From Hyphococcus sp. (GTDB lineage: Bacteria; Pseudomonadota; Alphaproteobacteria; Caulobacterales; Parvularculaceae), in the NCBI GenBank assembly GCA_028285645.1, contig JANQOV010000118.1:1-48559 (forward strand): DNA of 48,559 nt, in the 5' to 3' direction. Positions 7,908-16,873 of the stretch are shown piece by piece (the first letter of the stretch is position 1; each line of letters starts with the position of its first letter). Both the position numbers and the translations under genes were made by a program. The notes under the pieces were generated by a model, which did no database searches, had not been told where the DNA came from, and saw only the letters and a list, made by a program, of their open reading frames with translations.

Positions 7908-10268
7908 ATGGTGAGCATGTTAAATAGAAAACTGTTGCGCGATCTCTGGCGCATTAAAGGCCAGGCGCTAGCAATTATTTTCGTCATTGGCGCCGGCATT
8001 GCGCTTTTGGTGATGTCGCGGGGCATGTTGATCTCTCTCGAAGAGACACAGCAAGCCTATTATGACCGGTATCGGTTTGCCGAGGTTTTTGCGCCGGTAA
8101 AGCGGGCGCCCAATCATCTCCTGAACGACATCCGCACGCTTGACGGCGTCGCCGACATAAACGGCCGCATCAATGGCGGCGGGCTAGTTGATCTGCCGAA
8201 CGTCGCGGCGCCGATCAGCGCCCGTATTGTTTCCTATGATCCGGGCCTTAGCGCGCCAATCAACGCCGTACACCTCACCGAAGGCAGAATGTTCTCGCCG
8301 ACGCAGGACAATGAAGTCTTGCTGAATGCGTCCTTCGCTGAAGTCCACGAGATTTCTCCCGGCGACAAGATCAACCTCACCATGCATGGCGTCCAGCACG
8401 AATTCACCGTCGCCGGGCTCGCGCTCTCGCCAGAATTTATCTACGCGCTGCCGCCTGGTGAATTCGTCATAGACGCTGGTCGCTACGCCATATTCTGGGC
8501 GAGCAACGACGCGCTTGAAGCTGCCTTCGATCTTGAGGGGGCCTTTAACGAAGTCGTTTTGACGCTGTCTCGCGGCGCAAATGAAAACCAGTTGATCGAT
8601 GCGCTTGACCGCCTGCTTGCGCCCTATGGCGCAACCGGCGCTTTTGCACGGGCTGATCAAATCTCAAACAAATATCTCGTCGAAGAGATCTCGCAGCTTA
8701 ACACCATGGGCTATGTGATGACGCCGATCTTTCTAGGCGTTTCGATCTTTCTTCTTAACATTGTCATTACCCGGCTTGTCCAAACAGAGCGCGAGCAGAT
8801 CGGGCTGCTAAAAGCGTTTGGTTATTCAAACCTGCAGGTGGGGCTGCATTATCTGAAATTTGCAGCGCTCATCGCGATCGGCGGCGCTATTGTCGGCTGG
8901 GCCGGCGGACTTTGGTTCGGTCGGGCGATGGCGGAGATTTACCAGGACTACTTTCACTTTCCTTTTTTGTTGTTTTACGCAGAGGTCCGATTGCTCGGCG
9001 TCGCTGTGGTCGTCAGCGTCGCCGCCGCTTCCATCGGCGCCTTTGTCGCTGTGCGTCAGGCGGTCAAGCTTATTCCGGCAGTCGCCATGCGTCCGCCAGC
9101 GCCGCCCAATTATCGTCGCGGCGTCGGCCGTACGCTTGAAAAACTAATGGACCAGCCGAGCCGCATGATCTTTCGCCGCCTCGCGCATCAACCGGTGCGC
9201 GCGGCGCTCACTGTGTTCGGCATCGGCGCCGCCATGGGTCTTTCCGTGATGATGCGATTTAACATCAATGCGACCGATTACATGCTTGATGTGAGTTTCA
9301 ACGTCGTTGACCGCAGCGATGTCGTTGTCACTTTTGTCGAGCCTCTCTCTACAAAAACAATGTTTGAACTGGAAAGTCTCAGCGGCGTGCTGTTCGCTGA
9401 GCCTTACCGAACGACGCCGGTGATGTACAAAAATCAGCGCATTGAGTATCTGGGCGGCATCAGCGGTCTGCCGGAAACACCGGTTCTTAATCGCGCGCTC
9501 GATGACAATCTCCAACCCGTCGCCGTCGACGGCGATGGAATTGTGCTCTCAGAACAGCTCGCGGAAATCCTCAATCTGTCTGTTGGCGATACGTTATCGG
9601 TTGACGTGCGGGAGGGGCGGCGTCCGCAGCTCGATATTCCGGTGACCGGCATTGTTTCCGCCCTCATTGGAACGCCCGCTTATATGAATCTTGATGCTTT
9701 GAACGGCCTCCTCAACGAGCAAAATCGCGCATCGGGCGCTTATCTCAAAATCGATCCGCTGCAACGGAGTGCGATCTATGACGAGATCAAAGCGATCCCC
9801 GGCGTTGCGGGCGTCAATCTACGCAACGAAGCCTATGACAATTTCAAAAAGATGGTTGACGAAGGCATGGGCGCCTTTCGATCAATCTTGACATTGTTCT
9901 CGCTCATTATTGCGGCGGGCGTTGTCTATAATGGCGCGCGCATCGCCTTTATCGAACGCGAACATGATCTAGCGAGCCTTCGCGTGCTTGGCTTTACAAA
10001 AATCGAAGCTGGCTACGTCTTGCTCGGCGAAATCGGTCTGTTGACAATACTGGCTTTGCCGCTTGGCGCGCTTTTCGGGTTTATGCTCTGGGCTTATCTC
10101 GCCGGCGCCCTGAGCACCGATCTTTATCAAATCCCAACAGTCTACAAGGAAGATGGCCTCGGTTACGCGGCGCTGATTGTATTATTCGCGACAATCATAT
10201 CCGGCGCCCTCGTTCAACGCGACGTCGGCAAACTGGAAATGGTGTCGGCGCTCAAAACACGTGAGTAA
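7908..10268 (+). CDS. FtsX-domain ABC permease
   Basis: About 786 residues with the duplicated FtsX layout: an N-terminal membrane anchor (about 15-38), a large periplasmic domain, a three-helix FtsX block (about 285-410), a second anchor near RMIFRRLAHQPVRAALTVFG, a second periplasmic domain and a C-terminal FtsX block starting RSILTLFSLIIAAGVVYNGARIAF. This duplicated form resembles LolC/E-like or DevC-like exporters more than MacB, which has a single block. I chose ATG 7908, 11 bp after the ATPase stop, because earlier in-frame codons lie inside the ATPase gene. The substrate is unknown; lipids, lipoproteins or small hydrophobic compounds are usual for this group. Confidence 0.88.
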   Translation: MVSMLNRKLLRDLWRIKGQALAIIFVIGAGIALLVMSRGMLISLEETQQAYYDRYRFAEVFAPVKRAPNHLLNDIRTLDGVADINGRINGGGLVDLPNVAAPISARIVSYDPGLSAPINAVHLTEGRMFSPTQDNEVLLNASFAEVHEISPGDKINLTMHGVQHEFTVAGLALSPEFIYALPPGEFVIDAGRYAIFWASNDALEAAFDLEGAFNEVVLTLSRGANENQLIDALDRLLAPYGATGAFARADQISNKYLVEEISQLNTMGYVMTPIFLGVSIFLLNIVITRLVQTEREQIGLLKAFGYSNLQVGLHYLKFAALIAIGGAIVGWAGGLWFGRAMAEIYQDYFHFPFLLFYAEVRLLGVAVVVSVAAASIGAFVAVRQAVKLIPAVAMRPPAPPNYRRGVGRTLEKLMDQPSRMIFRRLAHQPVRAALTVFGIGAAMGLSVMMRFNINATDYMLDVSFNVVDRSDVVVTFVEPLSTKTMFELESLSGVLFAEPYRTTPVMYKNQRIEYLGGISGLPETPVLNRALDDNLQPVAVDGDGIVLSEQLAEILNLSVGDTLSVDVREGRRPQLDIPVTGIVSALIGTPAYMNLDALNGLLNEQNRASGAYLKIDPLQRSAIYDEIKAIPGVAGVNLRNEAYDNFKKMVDEGMGAFRSILTLFSLIIAAGVVYNGARIAFIEREHDLASLRVLGFTKIEAGYVLLGEIGLLTILALPLGALFGFMLWAYLAGALSTDLYQIPTVYKEDGLGYAALIVLFATIISGALVQRDVGKLEMVSALKTRE

Positions 10269-10272
10269 ACAA

Positions 10273-11505
10273 ATGAAGGGTCTTCAATCGCGCGCAACAA
10301 TGATTGGCATCGGCGTTTTGCTCATTGCCGCGTTTCTCGCCTATTCGTTCTGGCCGCGCGCCACGCTGGTCGATATGGATATGGCGAAGCGCGGGCCGAT
10401 GATGGTGGTCATCGATGAGGAAGCGAAAACCCGCGTGCGCGACGCCTATGTGGTGTCGGCGCCCTTTACCGGACGGCTTTTGAGAATTGATGCAGAGCCG
10501 GGCGATCCGGTCACCCGTGAAGAAACCGTATTGGCGCGGCTGCTGCCGACAAACCCCACCGTGCTCGACGTGCGCACGGAAGAACAGGCAAGGGCCGCCG
10601 AGGAAGCCGCAGAGGCCGCACTTGCGCTCGCAAAAGCGGAAGTAAAGAAAGCCCGCGCCGACGCTGACTTTGCGAAGGTTGAAGTCGATCGCGCCCGCAA
10701 GCTAAGAGAAACGGAAACAGTCTCCGAAGCGGCCCTCGACCAGGCGCTGCGCGCCTGGCGCGCTGCAAGCGCCGGCCTTGAGACCGCAAACGCCGCTGTC
10801 GCCATGCGTCAGGCCGATCTTGAGAATGCGCGCACCATGCTGATGAGTTTTTCAGATGCGCAAAAAATAGCGCTGGCGACTAACCCGCATCCACGCGACT
10901 CCATTCCCATCACTGCGCCCATATCAGGCCGCGTGTTGCGCGTGGTGCAGGAAAGCGAAACGATTATCGCGGCGGGCGCGCCGATTTTAGAAGTCGGCGA
11001 TCCTGCTGGCGATCTTGAAGTGATCGCCGAGCTCTTATCGACAGACGCTGTACAAGTCTCTGCCGGCGATCGGGTGATCATCGAAAAATGGGGCGGCGAT
11101 GCGCCCCTTGAAGGGATTGTTGAGCGTGTTGAGCCATGGGGTTTTACAAAATTTTCCGCGCTCGGCGTCGAAGAGCAGCGCGTCAATGTCATCATCAATT
11201 TCACCGGCGATCCCACCTTGCACCAGAAGCTCGGCCACGGCTTTCGCACCGAAGTGAAAATCGTCACTTGGGAAAAAGAGGACGCCCTTAACATTCCTGC
11301 AAGCGCCCTCTTTCGGTCTGGCGAAGGCTGGGCGCTATTCAAGGTCGCTGGCGCGCGCGCGCGCATGACCGACGTAAAGGTTGGACGCATGAACGGCGTT
11401 GAGGCGGAAATCGTCAGCGGCCTCGATGAGGGCGACGCCATCATCCTTTACCCTGGCAACCAGATCACCGACGGAACCCGGGTCGCGCAGCGATCGCTTG
11501 AGTAA
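10273..11505 (+). CDS. HlyD-family periplasmic adaptor
   Basis: Membrane-fusion protein of about 410 residues that would link the FtsX permease to the outer membrane or present cargo. It has an N-terminal membrane anchor (about 8-28), a lipoyl half-motif SAPFTGRLLRIDAEPGDPVTR, a long Ala/Arg/Glu-rich coiled-coil hairpin (about 95-195), the second lipoyl half APISGRVLRVVQES, a beta-barrel region and a C-terminal membrane-proximal domain. The ATG at 10273 starts 4 bp after the permease stop; an overlapping GTG at 10261 is an alternative that would give translational coupling. No TolC-like gene is nearby. Confidence 0.87.
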   Translation: MKGLQSRATMIGIGVLLIAAFLAYSFWPRATLVDMDMAKRGPMMVVIDEEAKTRVRDAYVVSAPFTGRLLRIDAEPGDPVTREETVLARLLPTNPTVLDVRTEEQARAAEEAAEAALALAKAEVKKARADADFAKVEVDRARKLRETETVSEAALDQALRAWRAASAGLETANAAVAMRQADLENARTMLMSFSDAQKIALATNPHPRDSIPITAPISGRVLRVVQESETIIAAGAPILEVGDPAGDLEVIAELLSTDAVQVSAGDRVIIEKWGGDAPLEGIVERVEPWGFTKFSALGVEEQRVNVIINFTGDPTLHQKLGHGFRTEVKIVTWEKEDALNIPASALFRSGEGWALFKVAGARARMTDVKVGRMNGVEAEIVSGLDEGDAIILYPGNQITDGTRVAQRSLE

Positions 11506-11521
11506 AGTAAGGAGCGCAACC

Positions 11522-11977
11522 TCACCAGCGCTCGATATGCGTTCTGTAATATTTTAGCAGGTCGTGATCCGACAAATTGGTAAGGTCCTTGTCGAGCACC
11601 GAAATATATTTGCCAGCAGCGTCTGCAGACAGCCGTTTGCGGAACTCGCCAAGCGCGCGCGGCGGCGCGGCGAGCGCCAACTGGTCAAAAGCGCCTTTGC
11701 GCGCAGACGCATTGATAAAATCTGCGCATTGGCGAATGAACGCCGCTTCCGCCTTGTCGTGTTCCGATGGCGTCTCAATCGCATAATTTTGACCGGAGCC
11801 GATTTTCCGGCCGCGCACCGGTCGATCGGCGCCGAGTTCGCGTGCAGGCGCGCGCGCATCGTCGTCGCGCCATTCTTCAACGCACTCCCAGGAAGTTTTG
11901 GGCCCTTCGCTTTCAAACACGCGCGCCTTGGTTCCGTCTGCGACAAGGAACCAGGTCTTTCTTTTTGCGATAGGCAT
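11522..11977 (-). CDS. Host attachment-family protein
   Basis: 151-residue member of the family named protein required for attachment to host cells (PF10116). Typical signs are the start KRKTWFLVADGTKARVFES, then a charged middle and the C-terminal VLDKDLTNLSDHDLLKYYR. The predicted protein is soluble with no signal peptide, and its biochemical role is unknown; in free-living bacteria the family often sits beside stress and low-oxygen genes, as here. An upstream ATG at 12037 would lie within the FNR box, so I prefer the ATG at 11977. It is convergent with the HlyD gene and divergent from the reductase at 12146. Confidence 0.82.
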   Translation of the reverse strand: MPIAKRKTWFLVADGTKARVFESEGPKTSWECVEEWRDDDARAPARELGADRPVRGRKIGSGQNYAIETPSEHDKAEAAFIRQCADFINASARKGAFDQLALAAPPRALGEFRKRLSADAAGKYISVLDKDLTNLSDHDLLKYYRTHIERW

Positions 11978-12036
11978 TATGTGATCTTTTACAGAAATAA
12001 AGAGATGGGAGTGTAATCGCCGCAGGGGCCTCGCCA

Positions 12037-12050
12037 TTGACCTGCATCAA
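12037..12050. promoter_or_regulatory. FNR/FixK box in the divergent 11977-12146 promoter region
   Basis: TTGAC-CTGC-ATCAA fits TTGAY-N4-RTCAA perfectly. It lies about 66 bp before the host-attachment gene and about 100 bp before the flavodoxin-fold reductase, so it could control either or both. Confidence 0.7.
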
Positions 12051-12145
12051 GCACTGGCTGCCTTGCGCGCATTAGTTTATCAAACGGTTCGGATTTCGCA
12101 GGGCATTTTTGGCAAACACCCAAGAGCGCGCAAAGGCAAATGAGC

Positions 12146-12730
12146 ATGGCAAAATCGATTTGTTTGATTAACGGACATCCCCATGATGACGACCGTCACT
12201 TTTGTCACGCCTTAGCCGCCGCTTATGAACAAGGCGCCCGTGAAGCGGGGCATGATGTCGATGTAATCGAACTTGCAAAAATGGACATCCCCGTGATGTC
12301 CGATCCGCTGGAGTTCGACAATCCGCCGCCGCCACAGATCATCGAGGCCCAGGAAAAAATAAAAGCCGCTGATCACCTCTTCATTGTTTATCCGATATGG
12401 ATGGGCACCATGCCGGCCCTTGTAAAAGCGTTTTTTGAACAAATCTCGCGCAATGATTTTGCACTCGCCACAAATGAGGAAGGTGGTTGGCCGCGAAAGA
12501 TGCTGAAAGGAAAATCCGCACGCGTCGTCGTCACAATGGGCATGCCTTCGGCAGCCTACAAACTCTTCTTCGGCGCGCACGGCGTTAAAGGCTTCGAAAG
12601 CGGCATCCTCGGCATGTCAGGCTTTCATCCGATCCACGACACGCTGATCGGCGGCGTCGGCGGTTTGTCGGAGGAAAAGTCCGAGCGGCATCTCAAACAT
12701 ATGCGCGAATTGGGCGCTAATGCGGAGTAA
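12146..12730 (+). CDS. Flavodoxin-fold NAD(P)H oxidoreductase
   Basis: About 194 residues of the NQO1/MdaB-like flavodoxin-fold family, which use FMN or FAD to reduce quinones and similar compounds. The N-terminal KSICLINGHPHDDDRHFCHAL is the FMN phosphate loop with its following helix; FIVYPIWMGTMPALVKAFFEQ is the conserved strand-loop-helix at the flavin. No signal peptide. AAGG lies 9 bp before the ATG at 12146; the ATG at 12140 is too close to it. The gene heads a plus-strand run with a cytochrome c and a membrane protein and has a FixK-type box upstream, which fits a redox role under low oxygen. Confidence 0.85.
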   Translation: MAKSICLINGHPHDDDRHFCHALAAAYEQGAREAGHDVDVIELAKMDIPVMSDPLEFDNPPPPQIIEAQEKIKAADHLFIVYPIWMGTMPALVKAFFEQISRNDFALATNEEGGWPRKMLKGKSARVVVTMGMPSAAYKLFFGAHGVKGFESGILGMSGFHPIHDTLIGGVGGLSEEKSERHLKHMRELGANAE

Positions 12731-12759
12731 CGTAAAGCCAGCAAACGGAGCAATCTTCC

Positions 12760-13350
12760 ATGATCCGCCATCTATGCCTTGTGACCACGATCCTGTTCGC
12801 AGCCGCCGCCTGCGGCAGTGAAACCCAGACGCCAACGCAAGCCGAACCGAGCGCCGAGGCGCAAACGCCGCCAGCACAGCCGGAAAGTGACGACGCAACG
12901 CGGGAAGCGTTAGCGAAACCGCCGACGCCAGTTGAGATGGCGACGTTAAAAGCCAATGCACGGCGCGGCCGCATCTTGTTCATCACCAATGGTTGCGTCA
13001 TTTGTCATCAGGTCAATGGCGTTGGGGGCGTTGCTGCGCCAGCGCTCGACGGCCCGCCGACAACAAGCCCTGTTAATCCGCTGGAATTTTCTGCAAGCAT
13101 GTGGAGGGGCGCACTCGCCATGACGGCGCTGCAATCGCTGGAACTTGGTTATGTCATCGATCTTGAGGCGCAGGATATTGCCGATCTTGCTGCGTTCGCT
13201 TCAAGCGAGGATGAACGTGCTTTGCTGACGCTAGACTCTGTACCGGCCGACATGCAGGACTGGTTCCTGAATGAACCGTATTGGAAAACACAGAGCTGGG
13301 AAGAGTATCTCAAACGGGGCGAACGCATTCCATTCGATGACGACCTTTAG
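12760..13350 (+). CDS. Lipoprotein c-type cytochrome
   Basis: 196 residues. A lipoprotein signal ends in AAAACGS, so Cys18 should be lipidated and the protein held in the membrane facing the periplasm. A Pro/Ala/Gln/Glu-rich linker (about 20-58) follows, then a single heme site CVICH (about 86-90) and a Met in the SMWRGALAMT segment as a likely sixth ligand. The tail after about 150 (MQDWFLNEPYWKTQSWEEYLKRGERIPF) is not typical of class I cytochromes. It lies 29 bp after the reductase and is probably co-transcribed, but an electron partner cannot be assigned from sequence. Confidence 0.85.
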   Translation: MIRHLCLVTTILFAAAACGSETQTPTQAEPSAEAQTPPAQPESDDATREALAKPPTPVEMATLKANARRGRILFITNGCVICHQVNGVGGVAAPALDGPPTTSPVNPLEFSASMWRGALAMTALQSLELGYVIDLEAQDIADLAAFASSEDERALLTLDSVPADMQDWFLNEPYWKTQSWEEYLKRGERIPFDDDL

Positions 13351-13377
13351 CCTCACGCGAATGAGCTGGGCAAAGCG

Positions 13378-14463
13378 TTGAGCGACCAGCCCGAAGCGCA
13401 AGAGCCGCCTGCTGCTGACAAAGATGATGCGGCGATTGAGAACGCTTTAGCCTTAGGCGGCGAGAGCGTTCGGCGATCGCGCGTCGCGATGATCATTGTC
13501 GGCGTCATCGCCCTTGCCGCGCTGATCGTCGCGGTCCTGAATTTCGGGGAAATCAACGCCTTTGCAAAGCAAGCAGCCGAAGCTGAGCTGAAATGGATCG
13601 CCATGGCGATTGTTGCGCAATGCGGCGCTTTTTTTTGCATCGCCATCGCCTGGCGCATGGTGTTGCGCGATCTCGGCGAGAAGCTTTCTTTGCTTGCATT
13701 GTTTCCCTTAAGCGTCGCCAAACTCTTCGCCGACCAGGCATTGCCGTCCGGCGGACTATCTGGCGCTGTCTTTCTTCTTCATGCATTGCGCCGCCGCCAC
13801 GTAGCCTGGGACAACGCCTTTACGGCATTTGTGTTCGCAGCGCTCGGCGCCATCGCCGCCTTTTTAGTCGCCGCGACCACGAGTTTTATGGCGATCGCAG
13901 GCGCGGACAACGCGCCCTCGCTGCTCACCACCGGCGCGCGCGCCTTTTACATCCTGTTGATCATCATCATCATCGTTTTGATCGTTGCCGTTGCTTTGCG
14001 ATCCACAAAGGTCATGGGCTGGTTTAAACGCATCCCAAAAGTTGAAAGAGCTTTTGAGATTGCAGGGCCGGCGCTCAACAAGATCGCAGCGGACAAAGCC
14101 TTATTCATGCGCGTGACACTCGTGCAGCTTTTGCAGCGGGGCTTTGACGCGCTGACTTTGTGGCTTGCGTTCTTCGCGATTGGCGATGCCTCGCCGCTCA
14201 TTGCCTGTTTTATCGCCGTCAGCATTGCATCGGTCGCCGCCACGATCGCGCCGACGCCCATGGGGATCGGTTCCTTTGAAGGCGGCATGGTCGCATCGTT
14301 GAGCGTGTTCGGGGTTCCCGTCGAAAACGCGCTGACCGTCACGCTGCTCTATCGCGGCCTGTCGCTTTGGCTGCCGCTCATACCAGGATTTTATGTTATT
14401 CAGCGCGAACTCTTGCGCGCGCGCCCGAAATTATCCGCCGCCAACCCGACGCCGGGCCTGTAA
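13378..14463 (+). CDS. Lysylphosphatidylglycerol synthase/flippase-like membrane protein
   Basis: 361 residues of the UPF0104/LPG_synthase_TM family (PF03706): an acidic cytoplasmic N-terminus, then about eight membrane helices including LPSGGLSGAVFLLHALRRR and the conserved TPMGIGSFEGGMVASL segment. The catalytic lysyl-transferase domain of MprF is absent, so this is only the flippase-like part; substrate unknown. The start is TTG at 13378; no in-frame ATG or GTG lies nearby, and the AUG at 13361 is in another frame. It is 27 bp after the cytochrome gene and likely in the same transcript. Confidence 0.82.
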   Translation: MSDQPEAQEPPAADKDDAAIENALALGGESVRRSRVAMIIVGVIALAALIVAVLNFGEINAFAKQAAEAELKWIAMAIVAQCGAFFCIAIAWRMVLRDLGEKLSLLALFPLSVAKLFADQALPSGGLSGAVFLLHALRRRHVAWDNAFTAFVFAALGAIAAFLVAATTSFMAIAGADNAPSLLTTGARAFYILLIIIIIVLIVAVALRSTKVMGWFKRIPKVERAFEIAGPALNKIAADKALFMRVTLVQLLQRGFDALTLWLAFFAIGDASPLIACFIAVSIASVAATIAPTPMGIGSFEGGMVASLSVFGVPVENALTVTLLYRGLSLWLPLIPGFYVIQRELLRARPKLSAANPTPGL

Positions 14464-14468
14464 AAACT

Positions 14469-14490
14469 GAGCGGCGCATTGGCGTCGCTC
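14469..14490. terminator. Bidirectional hairpin between convergent genes
   Basis: GAGCGGCGC (14469-14477) pairs with GCGTCGCTC (14482-14490) around an ATTG loop, with one G-T wobble. It lies between the convergent flippase-like and M48 genes. No clear T tract follows, so it may be an intrinsic stop of weak type. Confidence 0.45.
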
Positions 14491-14520
14491 AACAAATTCT
14501 CGTCAGGAAAGGTTGGCTTT

Positions 14521-15312
14521 TTAAGCAGCGCCGCTTTCCAGCAGCGCGATTTCCTGTTTGAGCTGGGCGATGCGCGTCGCATCGCTAGGATGGGTCGAAA
14601 GATATGCAGGCGGCTGACCGGATTTCGAGGACGATAGTCTTTCCCAGAAGGATACGGACTCTTGCATACGGTAGCGGGCGGAGTTCATGTAACGCAGACC
14701 ATATTTGTCTGCTTCTAATTCATGCTGTCGCGAAAAGGGCAGGATCAAGCCATATTGCGCGCCGAGCCCCAGCGCCTGCAGCGCAACTTGCGATGTCTGT
14801 CCGCCGCCGCCAAGGGCAATCTGAGCGACGCCAAGGCCGGCCTGGGTTGCAGCCGTGCGCCCGTAACGCTGACCGGCGTGATTGAAGTAAACGTGTGCAA
14901 CCTCGTGGCCCATTACGGTGGCGATCTGGTCGTCATTATCCATGATGTCCAAAATGCCTGTGTAAAAACCGATCTTGCCGCCAGGCAGAGCGAACGCATT
15001 CACGCTCTTTGAATCGAAAACGGCGACTTCCCATTCCGCAGGATTGCCTCCGGCGGCGCGGATAACACGCGGTGCCACACGATTCATGCGATTGACATAT
15101 CGAGAGTCAGTTGTCGTTGGTTGTTGTTTTTTTAGATCCGTCCAGGCGCTAGCACCGAGCGTCGCCATTTGTGCAGCCGACGGTGTAAAGGCTTGCGATA
15201 CCGTATCGCAACCCGGCGCCAGAACGACAATGCTGCCGGCCGCCGCCGCCTTAGCGAACTCCCGGCGCGACATTGTGACGGTTTTGTCCAGAACTTTGTA
15301 TTTTGTGCTCAT
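14521..15312 (-). CDS. M48-family metallopeptidase, exported lipoprotein
   Basis: 263-residue Zn peptidase of the M48 (BepA/LoiP-like) family, probably involved in outer-membrane protein quality control. The N-terminus has a twin-arginine-like SRREFAKAAAAG stretch followed by a hydrophobic run ending in APGC, which suggests a lipidated Cys35. The zinc motif is HEVAH (His136, Glu137, His140), with the third ligand in HELEADKYG further on. The C-terminal YLSTHPSDATRIAQL is also typical. The start at 15312 (ATGAGCACAAAA) is chosen over an in-frame start 24 bp upstream because the signal begins sensibly there. Confidence 0.88.
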   Translation of the reverse strand: MSTKYKVLDKTVTMSRREFAKAAAAGSIVVLAPGCDTVSQAFTPSAAQMATLGASAWTDLKKQQPTTTDSRYVNRMNRVAPRVIRAAGGNPAEWEVAVFDSKSVNAFALPGGKIGFYTGILDIMDNDDQIATVMGHEVAHVYFNHAGQRYGRTAATQAGLGVAQIALGGGGQTSQVALQALGLGAQYGLILPFSRQHELEADKYGLRYMNSARYRMQESVSFWERLSSSKSGQPPAYLSTHPSDATRIAQLKQEIALLESGAA

Positions 15313-15418
15313 TTTCGACTTCCCATTCCGCCTCACCCCGCTGCAATCATAAGCGGTGCGAAGGTCCTGTCAAAATCAAAAATTGAGTACTGCGAATAAG
15401 CGCTTCACTGCGCCAGTT

Positions 15419-16015
15419 TTACGGCTCCAGCTCTGAATCCCAATACAGAAAATCCTGCCAACTTTCATGCAGGTAATGCGGCGGGAAGGCGCGCCCGCGT
15501 TCATTGAGTTCATACATTGTCGGACGCGTCGGCTTACGCGCCGGGAACATCTTTGCTTCTTTCGGCATGCGCCCGCCTTTTTTGATGTTGCAGGGGCTGC
15601 ACGCTGCGACAATATTCTGCCAGGTCGTTCGGCCGCCTTTCGAGCGCGGAATCACATGATCGAAGGTCAAAAGTTCGCGCGCCGTACTGCCGCAATACTG
15701 GCACGCAAAACTGTCTCGCAAAAAAACGTTGAACCGTGTAAACGCCGGCGCGCGAGCATGGCTGACATACTGCTTCAGGGACACCACCGACGGCAGGCGC
15801 ATTTCAAAACTTGGACTGCGAACGGTCGTCTCATATTCCGCGACCACATCGACGCGGTCGAGGAACACAGCTTTGAGCGCATCCTGCCAGCACCAAAGCG
15901 ATAAAGGAAAATAACTTAAAGGGCGGAAATCCGCGTTGAGAACGAGCGCGGGACTCGCCTCAGGCGTTTGAGCGGCGCCAACTGACCCGGAAACTGACAT
16001 CGCTGCGCTGTTCAT
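15419..16015 (-). CDS. HNH endonuclease family protein
   Basis: 198 residues. The core has zinc-binding CQYCGS and CSPCNIKKGG pairs around the HNH motif, with FDHVIPRSKGGRTTWQNIVAACSPC supplying the catalytic His. The N-terminal half (VLNADFRPLSYFPLSLWCWQDALKAVFLDR) is typical of the stand-alone HNH proteins conserved in alphaproteobacteria. The cellular role is not known; they are chromosomal and not linked to phage here. It is followed downstream by the M48 gene in the same direction, with 107 bp between. Confidence 0.87.
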   Translation of the reverse strand: MNSAAMSVSGSVGAAQTPEASPALVLNADFRPLSYFPLSLWCWQDALKAVFLDRVDVVAEYETTVRSPSFEMRLPSVVSLKQYVSHARAPAFTRFNVFLRDSFACQYCGSTARELLTFDHVIPRSKGGRTTWQNIVAACSPCNIKKGGRMPKEAKMFPARKPTRPTMYELNERGRAFPPHYLHESWQDFLYWDSELEP

Positions 16016-16222
16016 GGCTGCACCCGTTTAAGGGCCGCCATCAACGCAATACAATCAAGAGCTTTCTGCCGAATACGATACCAGAAGACGCAGCCTCCCT
16101 TGCTGAAGCGAGCATAGCGCATGCCGCACCAAAACCCATAGCTGATTCCCCATGACAAAACTTTGACAAAGGGGGCGATATTTTCGCAACACCAGCATTG
16201 CAAAAAGCATGGAACATACTGG

Positions 16223-16873
16223 TTAAATCGGCGTTCTGCCGCGGCAATGAGCGTAATAGGTCCATAAAATATGCGCCGCCACGCCGCGATAGGGCGTCCA
16301 TTTTGCGGCTTTTTCGTCGAACTGTTTCATTTCGGGCGCGGGGCCGCGTACTTTGCTTTCCTGTCGTGCGGTGCGGTAGGCGCCCAATAACGCCACATCG
16401 CCGCGGGGCCAGATATCAACGCGACCCTCGCAAAAAAGAAGGTAAATCGCCGCCGTCCAGGGACCTATGCCTTTGACTTGCTGGAGCAATTCGGCAGCAG
16501 CTTGATCGTCAAGGGTTTCAAGCTGCTGAAGATCGAGGGCGCCGTTTTCCATGTCTTCCGCCAGCGCCAGCACATAGCGGATCTTCGGTCCAGAAAGCCC
16601 GCAGACGCGTAAACCCTCTTTGCCCTGACGAAGCGCTTCCGCAGGCGTCATCTCATTAAAGTTATCGCCGCAGCGCGCCCAGATGGCCTGCGCGCTTGGC
16701 ACGGAAACCTGCTGTTCGACAATGATGCGAAAGAGCGCCTCGAACCCGCCCGGCCGGCGGCGGATATAAGGTTCGCCAATTGTGTTGAGCGCCGCATCGA
16801 GCGCCTTGTCTTTTCTTGCAAGCGCTGCGCAGGCGTGCGACGTGTCGCCGAAGACGTTAAGGCTCGCACTCAA
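16223..16873 (-). CDS. alkA: DNA-3-methyladenine glycosylase II (AlkA type)
   Basis: 216-residue HhH-GPD base-excision enzyme that removes alkylated bases. The helix-hairpin-helix motif is VKGIGPWTAAIY (133-144) and the catalytic aspartate is Asp159 in DIWPRGDVAL. There is no N-terminal Ada-like domain, so it is the short class. The start is a TTG at 16873 whose bases overlap the TGA of the upstream ligase gene, indicating translational coupling with it. Confidence 0.88.
   Translation of the reverse strand: MSASLNVFGDTSHACAALARKDKALDAALNTIGEPYIRRRPGGFEALFRIIVEQQVSVPSAQAIWARCGDNFNEMTPAEALRQGKEGLRVCGLSGPKIRYVLALAEDMENGALDLQQLETLDDQAAAELLQQVKGIGPWTAAIYLLFCEGRVDIWPRGDVALLGAYRTARQESKVRGPAPEMKQFDEKAAKWTPYRGVAAHILWTYYAHCRGRTPI

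Noticed and set aside
16012-16301. Two short minus-strand open frames upstream of the HNH gene
   Set aside because: Cys/Trp-rich sequences without domain or ribosome-binding site; one overlaps the alkA end. Likely chance.
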